In this document: one piece after another, positions 49,305-61,100 of the stretch
Position numbering within the stretch: position 1 is the stretch's first letter
How the letters are laid out: the number at the start of each line of letters is the position of its first letter
Assembly: GCF_021917145.1 (NCBI RefSeq)
Contig: NC_061061.1
Span: 11,757,448-11,821,447 of the forward strand
DNA from: Hypomesus transpacificus
Taxonomy: Eukaryota; Chordata; Actinopteri; Osmeriformes; Osmeridae
Length of the DNA: 64,000 nt
Direction: 5' to 3'
The notes under the pieces: model-generated
What the model saw: the letters and a program-made list of their open reading frames with translations, nothing else
Database searches by the model: none
What the model was told of the DNA's origin: nothing
Position numbers and translations under genes: made by a program

Positions 49305-51259
49305 CATGGAAGTAGACATGGAACGAAAATGCTGTACATGGACTGACTGACGATAGATTGGAATCACAAGCAAAATGAAATAAAATATCCTCTCACCTTT
49401 GACATTGAGGCACACCTTTTTCTTGATTGTCCCTTCAGCGTCTCGTACTGTGTAGCTGCCCTCGTCGGAGCCCGTCGCCACGTTCAGGGTGACCTTCCTG
49501 TCGCTGACACTGATACGGCCCTGGTAACCGTCCCTCGACACTCCAGTCTGGGTAAACAGCACCAACGCAGGCCTGGACAGAGGAAGACAGCAGCTCTCGT
49601 ACATGCTAGCCAGCAGACAGCATCAGCAGACTATCCCAGATACACCCTAACAACAACCTATTAGCTATTACCCACAGAAAACAAATGATTGAATACCTTT
49701 TCCTAAAGAAGTGTTTAAGTTGTGGGTTTTTTGTGCAGAGCTGTGTGACAAGTCAAGTCAAGTGTTTTTATTTGTCAGGTACACAGAACAACACAAGGTC
49801 AGACTGGGCACTGAAATTATTAAGACAAGACAACGCAAGCACCTGGCATAACATAACATGTAAGTACACAGAACATCATTTACATCTATGCTGAGCTTAA
49901 ATAAGTAAAACTTCCTAAATATACAGATAGCAATAAATAATCCTCTATACCAACCCTGATACTTAAACGTTTTAAATATATACAGATAACAATAAATAAT
50001 ACACTATACTAACCCTAAATGCACATACAACTTATTTCAACCCTATAACCTATTCTAACCAAATACCTGTTGGTCTGGTTGGCCTCAATAGCAATGTGCC
50101 TGAACTCCAGAGTGATGGGGGGGGTCACCCCCGCCAACTGGATGTGGTAGTTGTCCCCGTACTTCACACTCTGCTCCACGGAACAGTCTAAGACAAAAGA
50201 GCGAGGGGGAGGCAGATAAATATAGAGCAATCTAGGAGGACAGGGAAGGGGAAGTAGGAAGACAGGACAATTTAGGAGGAGAAGATAAAGATGGGGAAAC
50301 AGCAGGGTGGAGGGACGCGATGGTGGTTAAATAGCTGCATAATTATGTCCTTGTGAAGCCCACATGCTGTTAAACTCTGCACACCTCCTTGCCATAAACA
50401 CTGTAAGCGTGGCACTACGAGCAACACCTCCAAGCAGCCATCGCTGAACGCACCAGCTTCCATCTCTTAGCATCACTTAACCTCTTTTGCTGTGTCTCCC
50501 TCATCATCAGTTGGGCCGATTCTCGGGGTGGTTACTGTGCACAAGACCTATACAATGTACTGAGCTTCTTATCGGAGAAAGCCCTGATTCTCTACCTCGG
50601 ACGATGAGCGTGATGCGCTCGATGTCGTTGGGATTCTCGTTGTTCTTCACCGTGTACAAGCCTTCGTGCTCCTCCTTGAGGTCGTACACGATCAGGTGCC
50701 TGCCGATGGCGTTGAGTTTGGCGAGCGGGTTGACCACGGAGCCAGCCGTCATCAGAGGAACCTCAGGCCCAGACGGGGTGTTCCTGGGTAGGAACACAAC
50801 ATCGGCGGCTAGGCTGGGTAGTAGGATCTGGAAATCCTCCCCTAGGAACATGGTTTTCAACTCTTCTTTGACTGGAGATGGTTGGGGGTGAGGGGTGAGA
50901 GGGTATGGAAGAGAGGAGGAAGCGATGCGAGAGAGGGTGGGGAAAAAAGGGAAAGATTCAGTGAGTGAACTTGAACATAACTGAGAAAAAGTATGTGATT
51001 CCTACTGTTGTGGCTCATGGTTTTGTAGCCTAAAAACAGGCAAAGCATCGATGATAGCTAGCATACCTTTGACAGGGGCAGAAAGAGCTGTGAACAAAGA
51101 GCAAGAAGGTCATTATTACATTTATCTCACTTTATTTTGGTTGTTATAATGCATTGGCCTACACACAGTTAATCTATTAGTAGGAGCACATGAAGCATTA
51201 TTAATGGACACACCTGTGCCCAGCAGCACGCTGAATACAGCCACAAAGACTGTCCTCAT
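46477..51259 (-). CDS. Type I membrane protein with three Ig-like domains and Pro/Lys repeat tail
   Basis: Ten exons joined in frame, 777 residues: 51214-51259, 51067-51087, 50596-50871, 50067-50187, 49397-49572, 48903-49039, 48636-48783, 48042-48217, 47695-47790, 46477-47613. A signal peptide ([16 protein letters not shown]) is followed by three Ig-like units of about 92, 99 and 95 residues (roughly 23-114, 115-213, 214-308), each starting in phase 1 as is usual for Ig exons. Each has the F-strand pattern, but with Val in place of Cys: [27 protein letters not shown]. The TM helix ([20 protein letters not shown]) is followed by basic residues ([10 protein letters not shown]), so the tail is cytoplasmic. 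The tail has about a dozen PPPVIKSS repeats, then Pro/Thr-rich sequence. The last exon carries the whole tail. The exon 48903-49039 donor (GTGGTA) is weak. A leader exon near 55655-55790 is likely. I do not recognise the gene; adhesion or immune receptor is only an inference. Confidence 0.77.
46966..47335 (-). repeat. 24-bp coding minisatellite (PPPVIKSS repeats)
   Basis: About fifteen 24-bp units in the last exon of the Ig-like gene, encoding mostly PPPVIKSS with variants such as [16 protein letters not shown] and PPTVIKSG at the upstream end. The unit is a multiple of three, so copy changes keep the frame. Many units are identical in DNA, which indicates recent expansion or homogenisation. 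Confidence 0.92.
48241..48325. repeat. 10-bp minisatellite (GAGGCAGAGC)n
   Basis: About eight units, several perfect, starting 23 bp from the TM exon 48042-48217. On the transcribed strand it lies just upstream of that exon's acceptor. Confidence 0.92.
49098..49300. repeat. (GA)n with embedded (GAGAGAGC)n block
   Basis: A GA tract interrupted at 49177-49240 by a regular 8-bp unit GAGAGAGC repeated about eight times, followed by GA again. It is intronic in the Ig-like gene, between exons 49397-49572 and 48903-49039. Confidence 0.93.
49745..50030. repeat. Probable dispersed repeat with an internal tandem of about 65 bp
   Basis: Starts with GACAAGTCAAGTCAAGTGTT and contains two similar segments, AAATATACAGATAGCAATAA near 49917 and AAATATATACAGATAACAAT near 49974, each followed by a CTATAC-AACCCT motif. 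It looks like a degenerate transposon-derived repeat in the intron left of exon 50067-50187's acceptor side; the family was not identified. Confidence 0.5.
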
Positions 51260-51688
51260 CTTGACTGAATCTGATGTGTCTGTAAAGAAAGAAAAAAAGA
51301 ATTAGACTGAAAGGTTGTACTTTTTTTTCCCCCTTTCTTCCCTCTCCATTTTGTCTGAGTCACCTCTTCTGTGTGCTTCTTTGGCATCCCTACTCTTTCT
51401 TCCTGTCTGTTCGTCCTTGTTGATGGTGTGGGCTAGGATGGGGCTTGGATGAGACTGCAGTAGCTGACTGATTGTGCCTCGCCACTTCTAGACACTCAGA
51501 GAACACTCTAGTGACATCATCCATCGGTGACATTTGTTGACAAGTGCTTCTTCAAAGTCTTTCCTCTTTCTTCGTGTCTCCATTTCCTCTCTTTCTTTCC
51601 TTCTTTCTTTCTCGCTCTCTCCTGTCTCTGTCTGTCTCTCTCTGTCTCTCTGTCGCTTGCTCTCTCTCTCTCTCTCTTCTCGCTCTCT

Positions 51689-51730
<42 letters not shown>

Positions 51731-53651
51731 CGCTCGCTCTCTCTCCCTCATCTGTCTGAATCAGGCTACGTCTAATTTTTTCTTTTCTTTTTTACGCCAA
51801 GAAATCTACAGATATATCACATGTACCCAGCTCTTTTAACTAGAACAATAGCCTGCAGTGTATTTAGATCGTTATTCAAAAAGCTATCTAATGTGGAAAG
51901 GCTGCTTAACAGGCTGCCTCATTTCAATTTAAAATAATTTTTTTTTAATTAAAATAGGCCACAGATAAAGAGGGGTTTTAATGGAACATGGGGTGGATAC
52001 AATGCCTGCCCTCTAAAGACACATTGGGATGTGTTTGTGTTCATCCCGAAGAGATCTGAATCATCAGCAGGTGCCGTCTATCGACAAGGTGTCCACGATG
52101 ATGCCTGAATTAAAACGTACAAATAGTTCATGGGTTCTGTAATAGGAACAGTGAGGTGATGGCGATTTTAGAGAATGAGGCTTGGGCACGACTGAGCGAC
52201 ACATTTACACAGGACCCGGAGAAGGTGCTGAGTGATGAAGAATCTTGATTAATTGGAGCGTTGAGAGGATTATGATGATGTGGGCTATCTTTGCGTAGCG
52301 CTGAGGCTTCGGGTTCACAACGTCAAGTGTTTCATGCTTTGGGATGTTGCTGCAGTTTGAAATGTACAGTTTGGGGCTGGAGAGCCAGGAAACAGCTGGA
52401 ACGACCACTGCTCTTACACCCACGGATAATCAGGTTGAATCAAAACAGGAGTACAGATGCTTTTGTTGTGAACAATGCAGTCAAAACACGTAAATCAAGC
52501 CGTACTATAAGAATGAAAGGGGTGTGTGTATCATTAGAAGAACACACTAAATAATCTCTGCATTCCACATACACTGACAGGAAAGCATTCAGTAATAATT
52601 AACATTTGATGCCATAATGTCATAATTAATATCTTTCCGTTTCTGATCCTGATCCAGCCCACCACACCCCAGCGCACCACACCACAAACTGGGCAACCAG
52701 CCCCCTGGCTTTACAGCTGAACCAGAAGACAGAACAAACCAGCACCAAGGGCTTGATCACAGTGTCCTTCTGCCAAGAAATCCACTAGCACTCCTCCTCA
52801 GATCCTCCTTCTTACTGCAGTAAATAACAGCTTTAATAACGCATTCACTCAATAACATCTGTCTATAATTCTTATTTTCGGAAAATACTGTTTCTCTCAA
52901 CAGGTCGAATCCTCATTTGACACCAAGCAGGGGTTTTTTCCCCCTTAGACGTTAAATGATGAAACAGATTGAAGTGATTAAAATAGGCTCTCAGGATAGG
53001 GACATCCAAAGAGTGACAGGTGTGTTTGTGTGTGTTTTCACCCCATCTTCATCAGCATATGGGACATTAAAAGGCTAAATAGGCTGCTGTTTCTAGAGAA
53101 CCTGTCAAGCAGATAATTAAAGATCTTCTCCTACATTTGAGAAGAAAAAAAACAAGTTGAGGCACAAAACAACATTTTTGTCCTCAAGCCACTGGGCTTG
53201 CACACACACACACCCACACACTCTCACACACACACACCCACACACTCTCACACACACACCCACACACTCTCACACACACACCTTCACTGTCCTTTGTGTT
53301 ATTAACCACAGGCTAGCGGACACATCATTCAGCCACTTTTTCTGTCTCTCTAATTTCCTCAGTCTCCCACCCTCCTACCCTTTCAGTCCAATCACTCTTG
53401 CCTGCCCCTCTCCGACGCCCCTTTCCTTCGCTATTTTTGTCACCCTTCCTGTGTCCTCACATTCTCTCTCCATATCTCCATTATTCAGCAACTTTCCTCT
53501 CCACTCCTCAACTTTCCTCTCCACTCTTCCACTTTCCTCTCCACTCTTCCTCCCTGACTGCTCTCTCTTCCTTATTACTCATTTGATCTTTTTCTCCTGC
53601 AAAACATCTATCATACTTTCACCTGTCAATGCATTCTGGTTTTCTCCTTTA

Positions 53652-53682
<31 letters not shown>

Positions 53683-56600
53683 ATGTCTCCCTCTCTCTCT
53701 CATGTCTCTCTCTCTCTCTCCCCTTCACCCTCATGTCTCCTTCACCCTCTCCTCCTCTTATCTTACATAATCCTAGTCAGAGCATCCCACTCTGAACTCA
53801 AAGACTCCGCCTGTCCTCAGTTTAGCTCACGAGACTCTAGTCACAGGCAGGTCTTTGTTGAGCTCGATAAAGAGGCGGAAAAGGGCATCAATGACTGCAG
53901 ATGTGGGCGCCCTACAAAGACACCTCTATTTCTCCTTCTTCCTACTTCCTTTATACCCCATCTCCCTCTTATCTTGCATAACCCTGGTGCTGTGCAAGCC
54001 CAAACCATTCCAAAGACGAAACTACAGTGCAAAAAGGTGTCCAATCAAAAACAAAGCAAACACACGTACTAGACACATAGGCTACACGCAAACAATTTCT
54101 ATATCCCTCTTCTCTCACAAGACAAAATGTCCATAAATCAGGGGGCAAAGCATGAAGGTAAAAAGAATATGACTGCACTGTGAGAGCAGAGCATGGATGT
54201 CAGAGTAGCTAAATGTTTACTGGACGTGGCCTACAGAAGTGATGTGCACCATGAGATGAAATGGTGTGCATCGGTTATGTTTATGTGTGCTTCCTGTCTT
54301 GGTCATGTCGCCTTTGTCTCCTCTGACATGAAACAAACTGACTGTTAAGATGAACTCCATCAGGCGTCCGATGTATTGCCTCCTGCCATCGTGTAATTTC
54401 ATATCAGTGGACATGAAGGGAAGGACACAAAAGGAGGAAGTGATTTACAAGATGCGTTCACAGCTCCTTGGCATGAAAGTGCTGCCAACGCTAAAAGGGA
54501 TGATGGATTGGGCCTGGGAAGCAGAAGGATTGAGAGCCAAAAGGGAGGAATCTTAATATTCTCACCTTGTCTCAGGCATGCCATCCTGCTCTGCTCCAAA
54601 ACTCTTGTTCAGCAGGAGATAATGGAAGTAAGAGCACTGGTAAGGCTTTTTCTTTTTTTTTTTACGATTCATCAACTAGATTTTTGGCTTTAAGGAATAA
54701 TCCCCATGACATGCGATTACTTTGATTTTTTTTCATGATATTTAGACGCCGTAATTAGATGTTGATATAGCCAACCAATGAGACAATTCAGTTCAATGAA
54801 TGCACAATATAAAACTCGAGATTAGGCTGTGTGGGAGGAATGGGATGATGACCAGATGATTTTTGGCATGTCCCGCTGGCCTTTGCAGCACCGACATAGG
54901 CCACTGTATGTCACTAACATAGCCGACTGTGGGGCTGGGGGGCGGCACAGAGAATCAGAACCGGTTCCTTCTCTTTTCGAAAGACCCCAAAACGAAACAT
55001 TCACAAATAAGAGAAGATCTCGATTTGTAGTCAAATCAACAAAAATAAAATCAGTAAGTGTTAAAGTGTTAAAAAATATGAAATATAGGCCAATGGGGGG
55101 CTCTCTGCATTAATATGCGCTACAAATTAAGAGGATTGATCGAAAATTACATATTTCTCAGCAGGCTATAGGCTACCAGTGAAAAGCTTTATCGGTATAT
55201 TCTTGCTTCGGTAAATGACTATTTACGATGGTATATTTCGACAGCCGTTTAAGATATTTTCCAGAAATAAGTGACAAGCAATTCGACTTAAATGTAGATA
55301 GGGTTGGGTAGCAAGTCTATTGGCTAATTATTCAACTCATTTTTTTAAACTAATATCAATTTATTTACCAACCCTTAAAGCAGTCTAAATCAAGGCTCAT
55401 GCATAATTAAATGTGTGTCCCGTCATCTTTGAATCCGACGAAGCGCAAAGTCTGAAGATGATAATTTTCAAATGGGTGAAGCATTGTTCTGGAAATCGCT
55501 GTCACGTTACATGATTAAGGGTGAAAAACTCCAACAGAAAGCAAAATATATCTGGACAGCCGATAAAAGCACCTTACCAAAAACTGCAGAATTTAACCCG
55601 TACACCACCAGACACAGTTTTATCCATGAAACACATATAAAACCGGAGACTTACCCCTGACAGGACAATAAGCCTCCAGTATCGCCGTTAATCAAAACCC
55701 CTGTAGAGTTTCTGACAGACGAAATCTTGCCGTATCCACTGATGAATGTATCTTTTCTTGTCGACACCCTCGCTCTTAACCTCGCCCCCCCAAGAGCAGT
55801 ACTTGACTACTATGACTGAACATTTGGAAGATGCTCAGAATATGTCGGTCTCTGCTCAGCGCCGGAAGAGCTCGAGCAGTGTCGGCAAATATCGGATTCC
55901 TGACCCAAAGTAGCGTCTGGGTCAACGGTTCGTGTGACTCATGTTGAGCAACATAATGTACACAATGAATTGGTTGAAAGATCCATCAGGACAAATATAA
56001 ATATAGCCGGTGATATTTTAGTGTCCACTCAATATCCACAATTTGAGGATCTGAAAGGACGAAAATACGGCATTTGGCACTGATTGGCCTGTATAAAAAA
56101 TCATATCAAAACGTCAAATCGCTACAAAATATTTATTTCAAATGTAAACATCCTATGTCAAAATTGATAAACGAGCAGCATTAACACGAGGTGTTTGTAA
56201 AACTAAAGGAGATAGTAAATGGCTTACTTTAAACCGTATCTGATGGTGTAAATCTCTTGATGGCTCATAAAATAGGCACAAGGTTTATTGCAATAACTGA
56301 CAGTGTGTAGCCTATGATTTAGACGAAGAAGTAGGAGGGATAGATGATATTCATCTTTTATCCGTGTTGTCGTAAACCCTCTCTACCTCTCTCATTCTTC
56401 ATTGGCGCAATTAGTCTACAGCAAGAGTACTTCCCCCACAATTCTCTGCATGTTCTCAAACTGTCCCATCAACAAGAATCTTCTCATATTGTTATGAAAA
56501 CACAATCATCAATGCCATCACAGGGTATAGAGATTATATACCCTTATATATTATAGACACATCCATACCTGTTCATTTAGTCAATGTCTGTATATATATA

Positions 56601-56687
56601 TATATATACATACACACACACACACGGCTATTTTCTAGTATATGATATTCAGTCTCATGGGCTTTTGATCGCTTTGTGGTCCTAACG
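51260..56687. other. Upstream region of the Ig-like gene and 3' flank of MDC1
   Basis: Contains CT tracts near 51600-51750 and 53650-53720 and a CA tract with a TCTCACACACACACC periodicity at about 53200-53285. A GTAAGT donor at 55649-55654 fits a non-coding leader exon at about 55655-55790, implying a 4.4-kb first intron. A (TA)n/(CA)n run lies at about 56590-56625. No coding exon was recognised. Confidence 0.5.
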
Positions 56688-58080
56688 TCACAATTTCTTC
56701 TTGCCCCGGCCCCGGCCCCCTGTCTGGGGCTTGGTGGAGGCGGGCAAGGCGTGGGCGTGTAGGTCCACTGTCTGCTGGAGGACCCCTGTGAGGAGGAACT
56801 CAGCACTGAGGAGAGGCAGAGAGGCGGCGAGGGCAGGGGCGCACAACGCCTGGTCCTCCTCACAGGAGACCACCACTGTCTGAGCCTGGAGGAGCAGGGA
56901 GGAGCCGGGGAGGAGCCAGGGAGGAGCCAGGGAGGAGCCAGGGCGGAGCCAGGGCGGAGCCAGGGCGGAGCCAGGAAGAGCCAGGGAGGAGCCAGGGAGG
57001 AGCCAGGGAGGAGCCGGGAGGAGCCGGGGACAGAGGCAGGGTTAGAGAAAGAGTTAAAAACACGATATATACAGCTCTGGAAAAATTGCGGGACCACTGC
57101 ACCTTTTTCTTTCATAAAAAAAGAAAAGAAAAATGTTGACAAGGACAATTTAGAACAGAGAGGTAAAAGTGCAGTGGCCAATTTTACCCATTGATGAGGT
57201 CATCTCATTGTTTCCAGAGCTGTATTTCCATATAAGACTGTAAATAACGTGAGTCTGACCAGTTCCTCTATGGGACCAGTTTACTCAGAAACACTGACAT
57301 CATCTTTCTTTTTGACTGCAGTTTCGTGGACGATGGAACCAAAACGTTGCGGCCGTCAGCGGTACCTTGTGAGCGGAGGGCATCTTGGGGAGGAAATGGG
57401 CTCCACTGCAGGAGATGATGTCCCTCATTTGGGCTGGCTCTGGCTTCACAGACCTGGTCACGTGGATCTCATAGCCCTGAGACAGGAAGGGAGGGAGGGA
57501 GGGAGAGACAGACAGACAGGAGAGAGAGAGACAGACAGGAGAGAGAAACAGATAGGAGAGAAAGACAGAGTTAAAAAGAGAGGGGTCAATGGGGGTATGC
57601 GCAAAAAAATGCCTGATCTTACACAAACTGTAATCTTCATTACATCAACACGTTTAGTCAAAACACACAGCCATGAGTTAATTCATTTGTTATTAGGTTT
57701 AGCACAACAACATGCCAATAGTTGGAGACTCTGAAGAGGGTTTTCAGGAAGTGAGATAATTAGAGTAAAGAGAGAGATAATTGCATGGTTGCTCAGTTAG
57801 AACTAGGCTAATGGGAGTACCTACATAAACATAAGCACTGCATTAGAGCTAATGTCAGAGAGGAGAGACAGACCAGGGCATGGAGAACATGGACCACTTT
57901 GTTAATGTCTGCTCTGTAGGGGTGGGGTTGGGGGGTAGGGGAGTAATACGTCTGTAAAGACATAAACCCAATGGAGGATAAGCAAGACTTGATTTACTGG
58001 ACTGGTGACTTATCGTTTGCCTACAACCTCTCCAACAGGGTGTGAGTCAGTACATCTTTCACATATAGGGTCATATCCAC

Positions 58081-58129
<49 letters not shown>

Positions 58130-58134
58130 CAGAA

Positions 58135-58192
<58 letters not shown>

Positions 58193-61100
58193 ACAGAGAG
58201 AGAGATAGAGAGCAAGAGCGGTGAGAGAGCTTGTACCTGTAAGAGACGCTGCTGGCTGGCAGCTCTCAGAGAGTCCTGGAGACAGAAGCTGAACTTCTTC
58301 TCCTGCTCTGCATCCTTCACCAGGAAGCCATCAGGACACAGGAAGCTTCCAGCCTTCCCACTCTAACGCACAAAGAGAGGAGGGCGTGTGTGGGTGTGTG
58401 TGTGTGTGATTAGGTTTACAGATAATGTGTGTGTGTGTGGGTTCACATGAATGTGTGAAAGCAAATCCAGAGCTTATTGTGCATCCTGCTGTGTGAGGGG
58501 TTACCTTGTCCAGCCAATCGGTGGTGACGACAGGAACACCTCTGGCCATGGCACACAGGAACTTGACAGTACGGCGCACCTTGTCTGTCACCAGATGGGT
58601 CATGTCGGCCACGCCCCTCGCCATGCTACCCCCCAGGCGAGACACCACCCTCTCCCCCTCCTCGTCCACCAGCCCGGTGAACAAAACCTGAGGAGGGAGG
58701 GAGAGAGAGTGGACGAGAGATGAAAAAAAATAAAAAATACAACGAGAGATTATTGACTCATGTTTCCGACCTCAAAAAGCGGCTCAAGCTTTAATGCCGG
58801 GCACACAGGAACAGCCGTTCACACACCTTGACGGTCTGGTCGGTGGGCCGGGCTCGACGCACAGACCCAGGGGACGCCTGCGAGGAAGCGGGGGAGGAGG
58901 AGAGCCGGGCAGCCTTCGCTACGGGGGAGTCCAGAGGGGCAGCTCGCTTACGAGACTTCTCCCCTGTGGGGGTCTGGGGGAGGGGAGGGGGGGGGGCATT
59001 AAGGAAAGAGGAAGGAAGTGATAGAGACGGAGGTCATTAGTCATTAACATACAGTGCAGTGGAAATGAGAGCAGACGGTGGACCACTTCCTTCATTAGCG
59101 TGGACCCTCTGCACTCCCTCATGTTAATTGAAGTCCATCATTGTGGTTTGCGAAATAAAAAAGCCTGACTCAGAGAAGGACCCAGGAACAAAAACCTCGG
59201 GCCAAGGTAAACGCTTTCCTTCTCAAAGGATGACCCCGTCTAACGCATTGTTCATTTGACTCCTTGTCTACTTAACTGATATCGCTTTTCAAGGCCGACA
59301 ACCAATCAGGGGGGAAATAGGGAAGTGTCTTCAACGGCTATTGATTCTCTAGGATGGCCGATTGTGAGAGCACAGATTTGACAGAGAGACAGACATACCT
59401 CTTCTGAGCCAGCATGCTGGTCCACTGTGTTGGAAGAAGAAGTCATTTCCTCCTCCGGCTCGCTCTTCCCCTGGGCCACGGGCATCCTCCCTCTGGCTTT
59501 GGTCTCCAGCACACCATTCCCTCCCTCCTCCATGTTCTCACTTCCATCCTTCTGTGTGGCCTCGTCTCTCTCTCTCTTCTTCTTTCCCTGATCGGAGGAC
59601 GTTCTACCTTTCCTACCAACAGGGATGGGAGCAGGTTGCTCCTCTTTCTCCACGATGTCTTCCTTCTCTTTGTCTTTTCCCCCAGTCCCCTTTCCCCCTC
59701 CTTGCTGCCCCCTGCCCGTCCTCCGGGGAATCTTGAACTTCATTTCCTCTACTTCCTCTTCATCTTTTTCTAGTTCCCTCTTTCTCCCCTTTCCTCTTGA
59801 ACTTTCACTTTCTTCAGGTTTGATATCTTTCTGGAACTTTCCTACGCCTCTACCTTTAGACTGGAGGTCTTCTCTGGCTCCTCCCCCCACCTGGGTTGTT
59901 TGTCCTTCCTCAGCAGATGCCGCAGTAGGCTCGTTGTTATTCTTGGCTCTCCGTCGCCCCCTAGTGGAGGCAGGCTCTTGAGACTCTACCTTCTCCCTGT
60001 CGGGTTGCGAACCAACGTCATGAGCCGTTTCTTGGGACTCCTCTGGTTTCCTGCTCCTCCTCCCCCTGGCTGTGGGCTTGGGGGCTGAGGCCTGGTCGTC
60101 CTGGCTGCTCAGAGGAGGATGGGAGTCGTTAGTTTGGGTCCTCCTCCCTCTTCCTCTGCCTCCCCCTCGGCCCTGGGAGCTGACGCTGCAGGCTGAGACC
60201 TCGGAGCTGAGGGAGCTGGTCGAGTTTGAGCGAGAGCGTGTTCTCTGGGCAGGAACATCGCCGGAGAGAAGGTCCTCCACGGTGGTAACCAGCGTCTTCC
60301 TCCTCCTCCTCCTGTCGCCGTCGGGCGGGTGAGGGTCGGTGGAGGCCGTCGGGGAGTCGTTCCTCCCTGCTCTCCCTCTGCCTCTCCCCCTACTCTCCTG
60401 TGTGGAAACGCTGGAGGTGGACTGCTCAGAGCTGACTGAGGCGGAGCGAGATCTGGTCCTCTGGATGCCTGTGCTGGGTGGAACCGCAGGTTCTGCTTCT
60501 GCGGTTGGTGGCTCAGCGGCGGTTCTTCTGCTGGTTGCTCTTCGAGCCCTTGTGGATGTTTTGGCAGCGTTGTCGTCCTTTTCTTTATCCCGGCTCTGCT
60601 CTTTCGTCTGCTTTCTTTCCTTTTCTGTTTCTTTCAGTCTTTTTCTCTCTTCCTGTTTGCTCTTTTCTCTCTCCTTTCTTTCTCTCTCTTCTTTTTCTTT
60701 CTTTTCCATTTCCAGCCTTTCTTCCCGCTCTTTTTCCAATCTTTTGTTTTCTGCTACCTCTCTCTCCGTTCTTTCTTTCTCAAGCCTTTGCCGTTCCAGC
60801 CTTTCTTGTTCTTCTTTTTCCTTTATCTTTTCCATCCTTTCAAACTGCTGCTCTAATCTTTCTTTCTCTTCTCTCTCCAACTTTTTCTTCTCTTCTTCCA
60901 TCAATCTTTCTTTCTCTTCTTTTTCTGCTCTTTCTTGCTCTTCCCTTTCCTGCTTCAGTCTTTCTGACTCTTCTTTTTCCTTCCTTATCTTTTCCAGTCT
61001 TTCTGCCTCTTCTTTTTCCTTCCTTATCTTTTCCAATCTTTCTGCCTCAACTTTTTCCTTCCTTATCTTTTCCAGTCTCTCTGCCTCTTCTTTTTCCTTC

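Noticed and set aside
53157..54136. Possible plus-strand gene 5' of the Ig-like gene
   Set aside because: Frames are Ser/Leu/Pro-rich from CA and CT repeats, without recognisable motifs or convincing splice structure.
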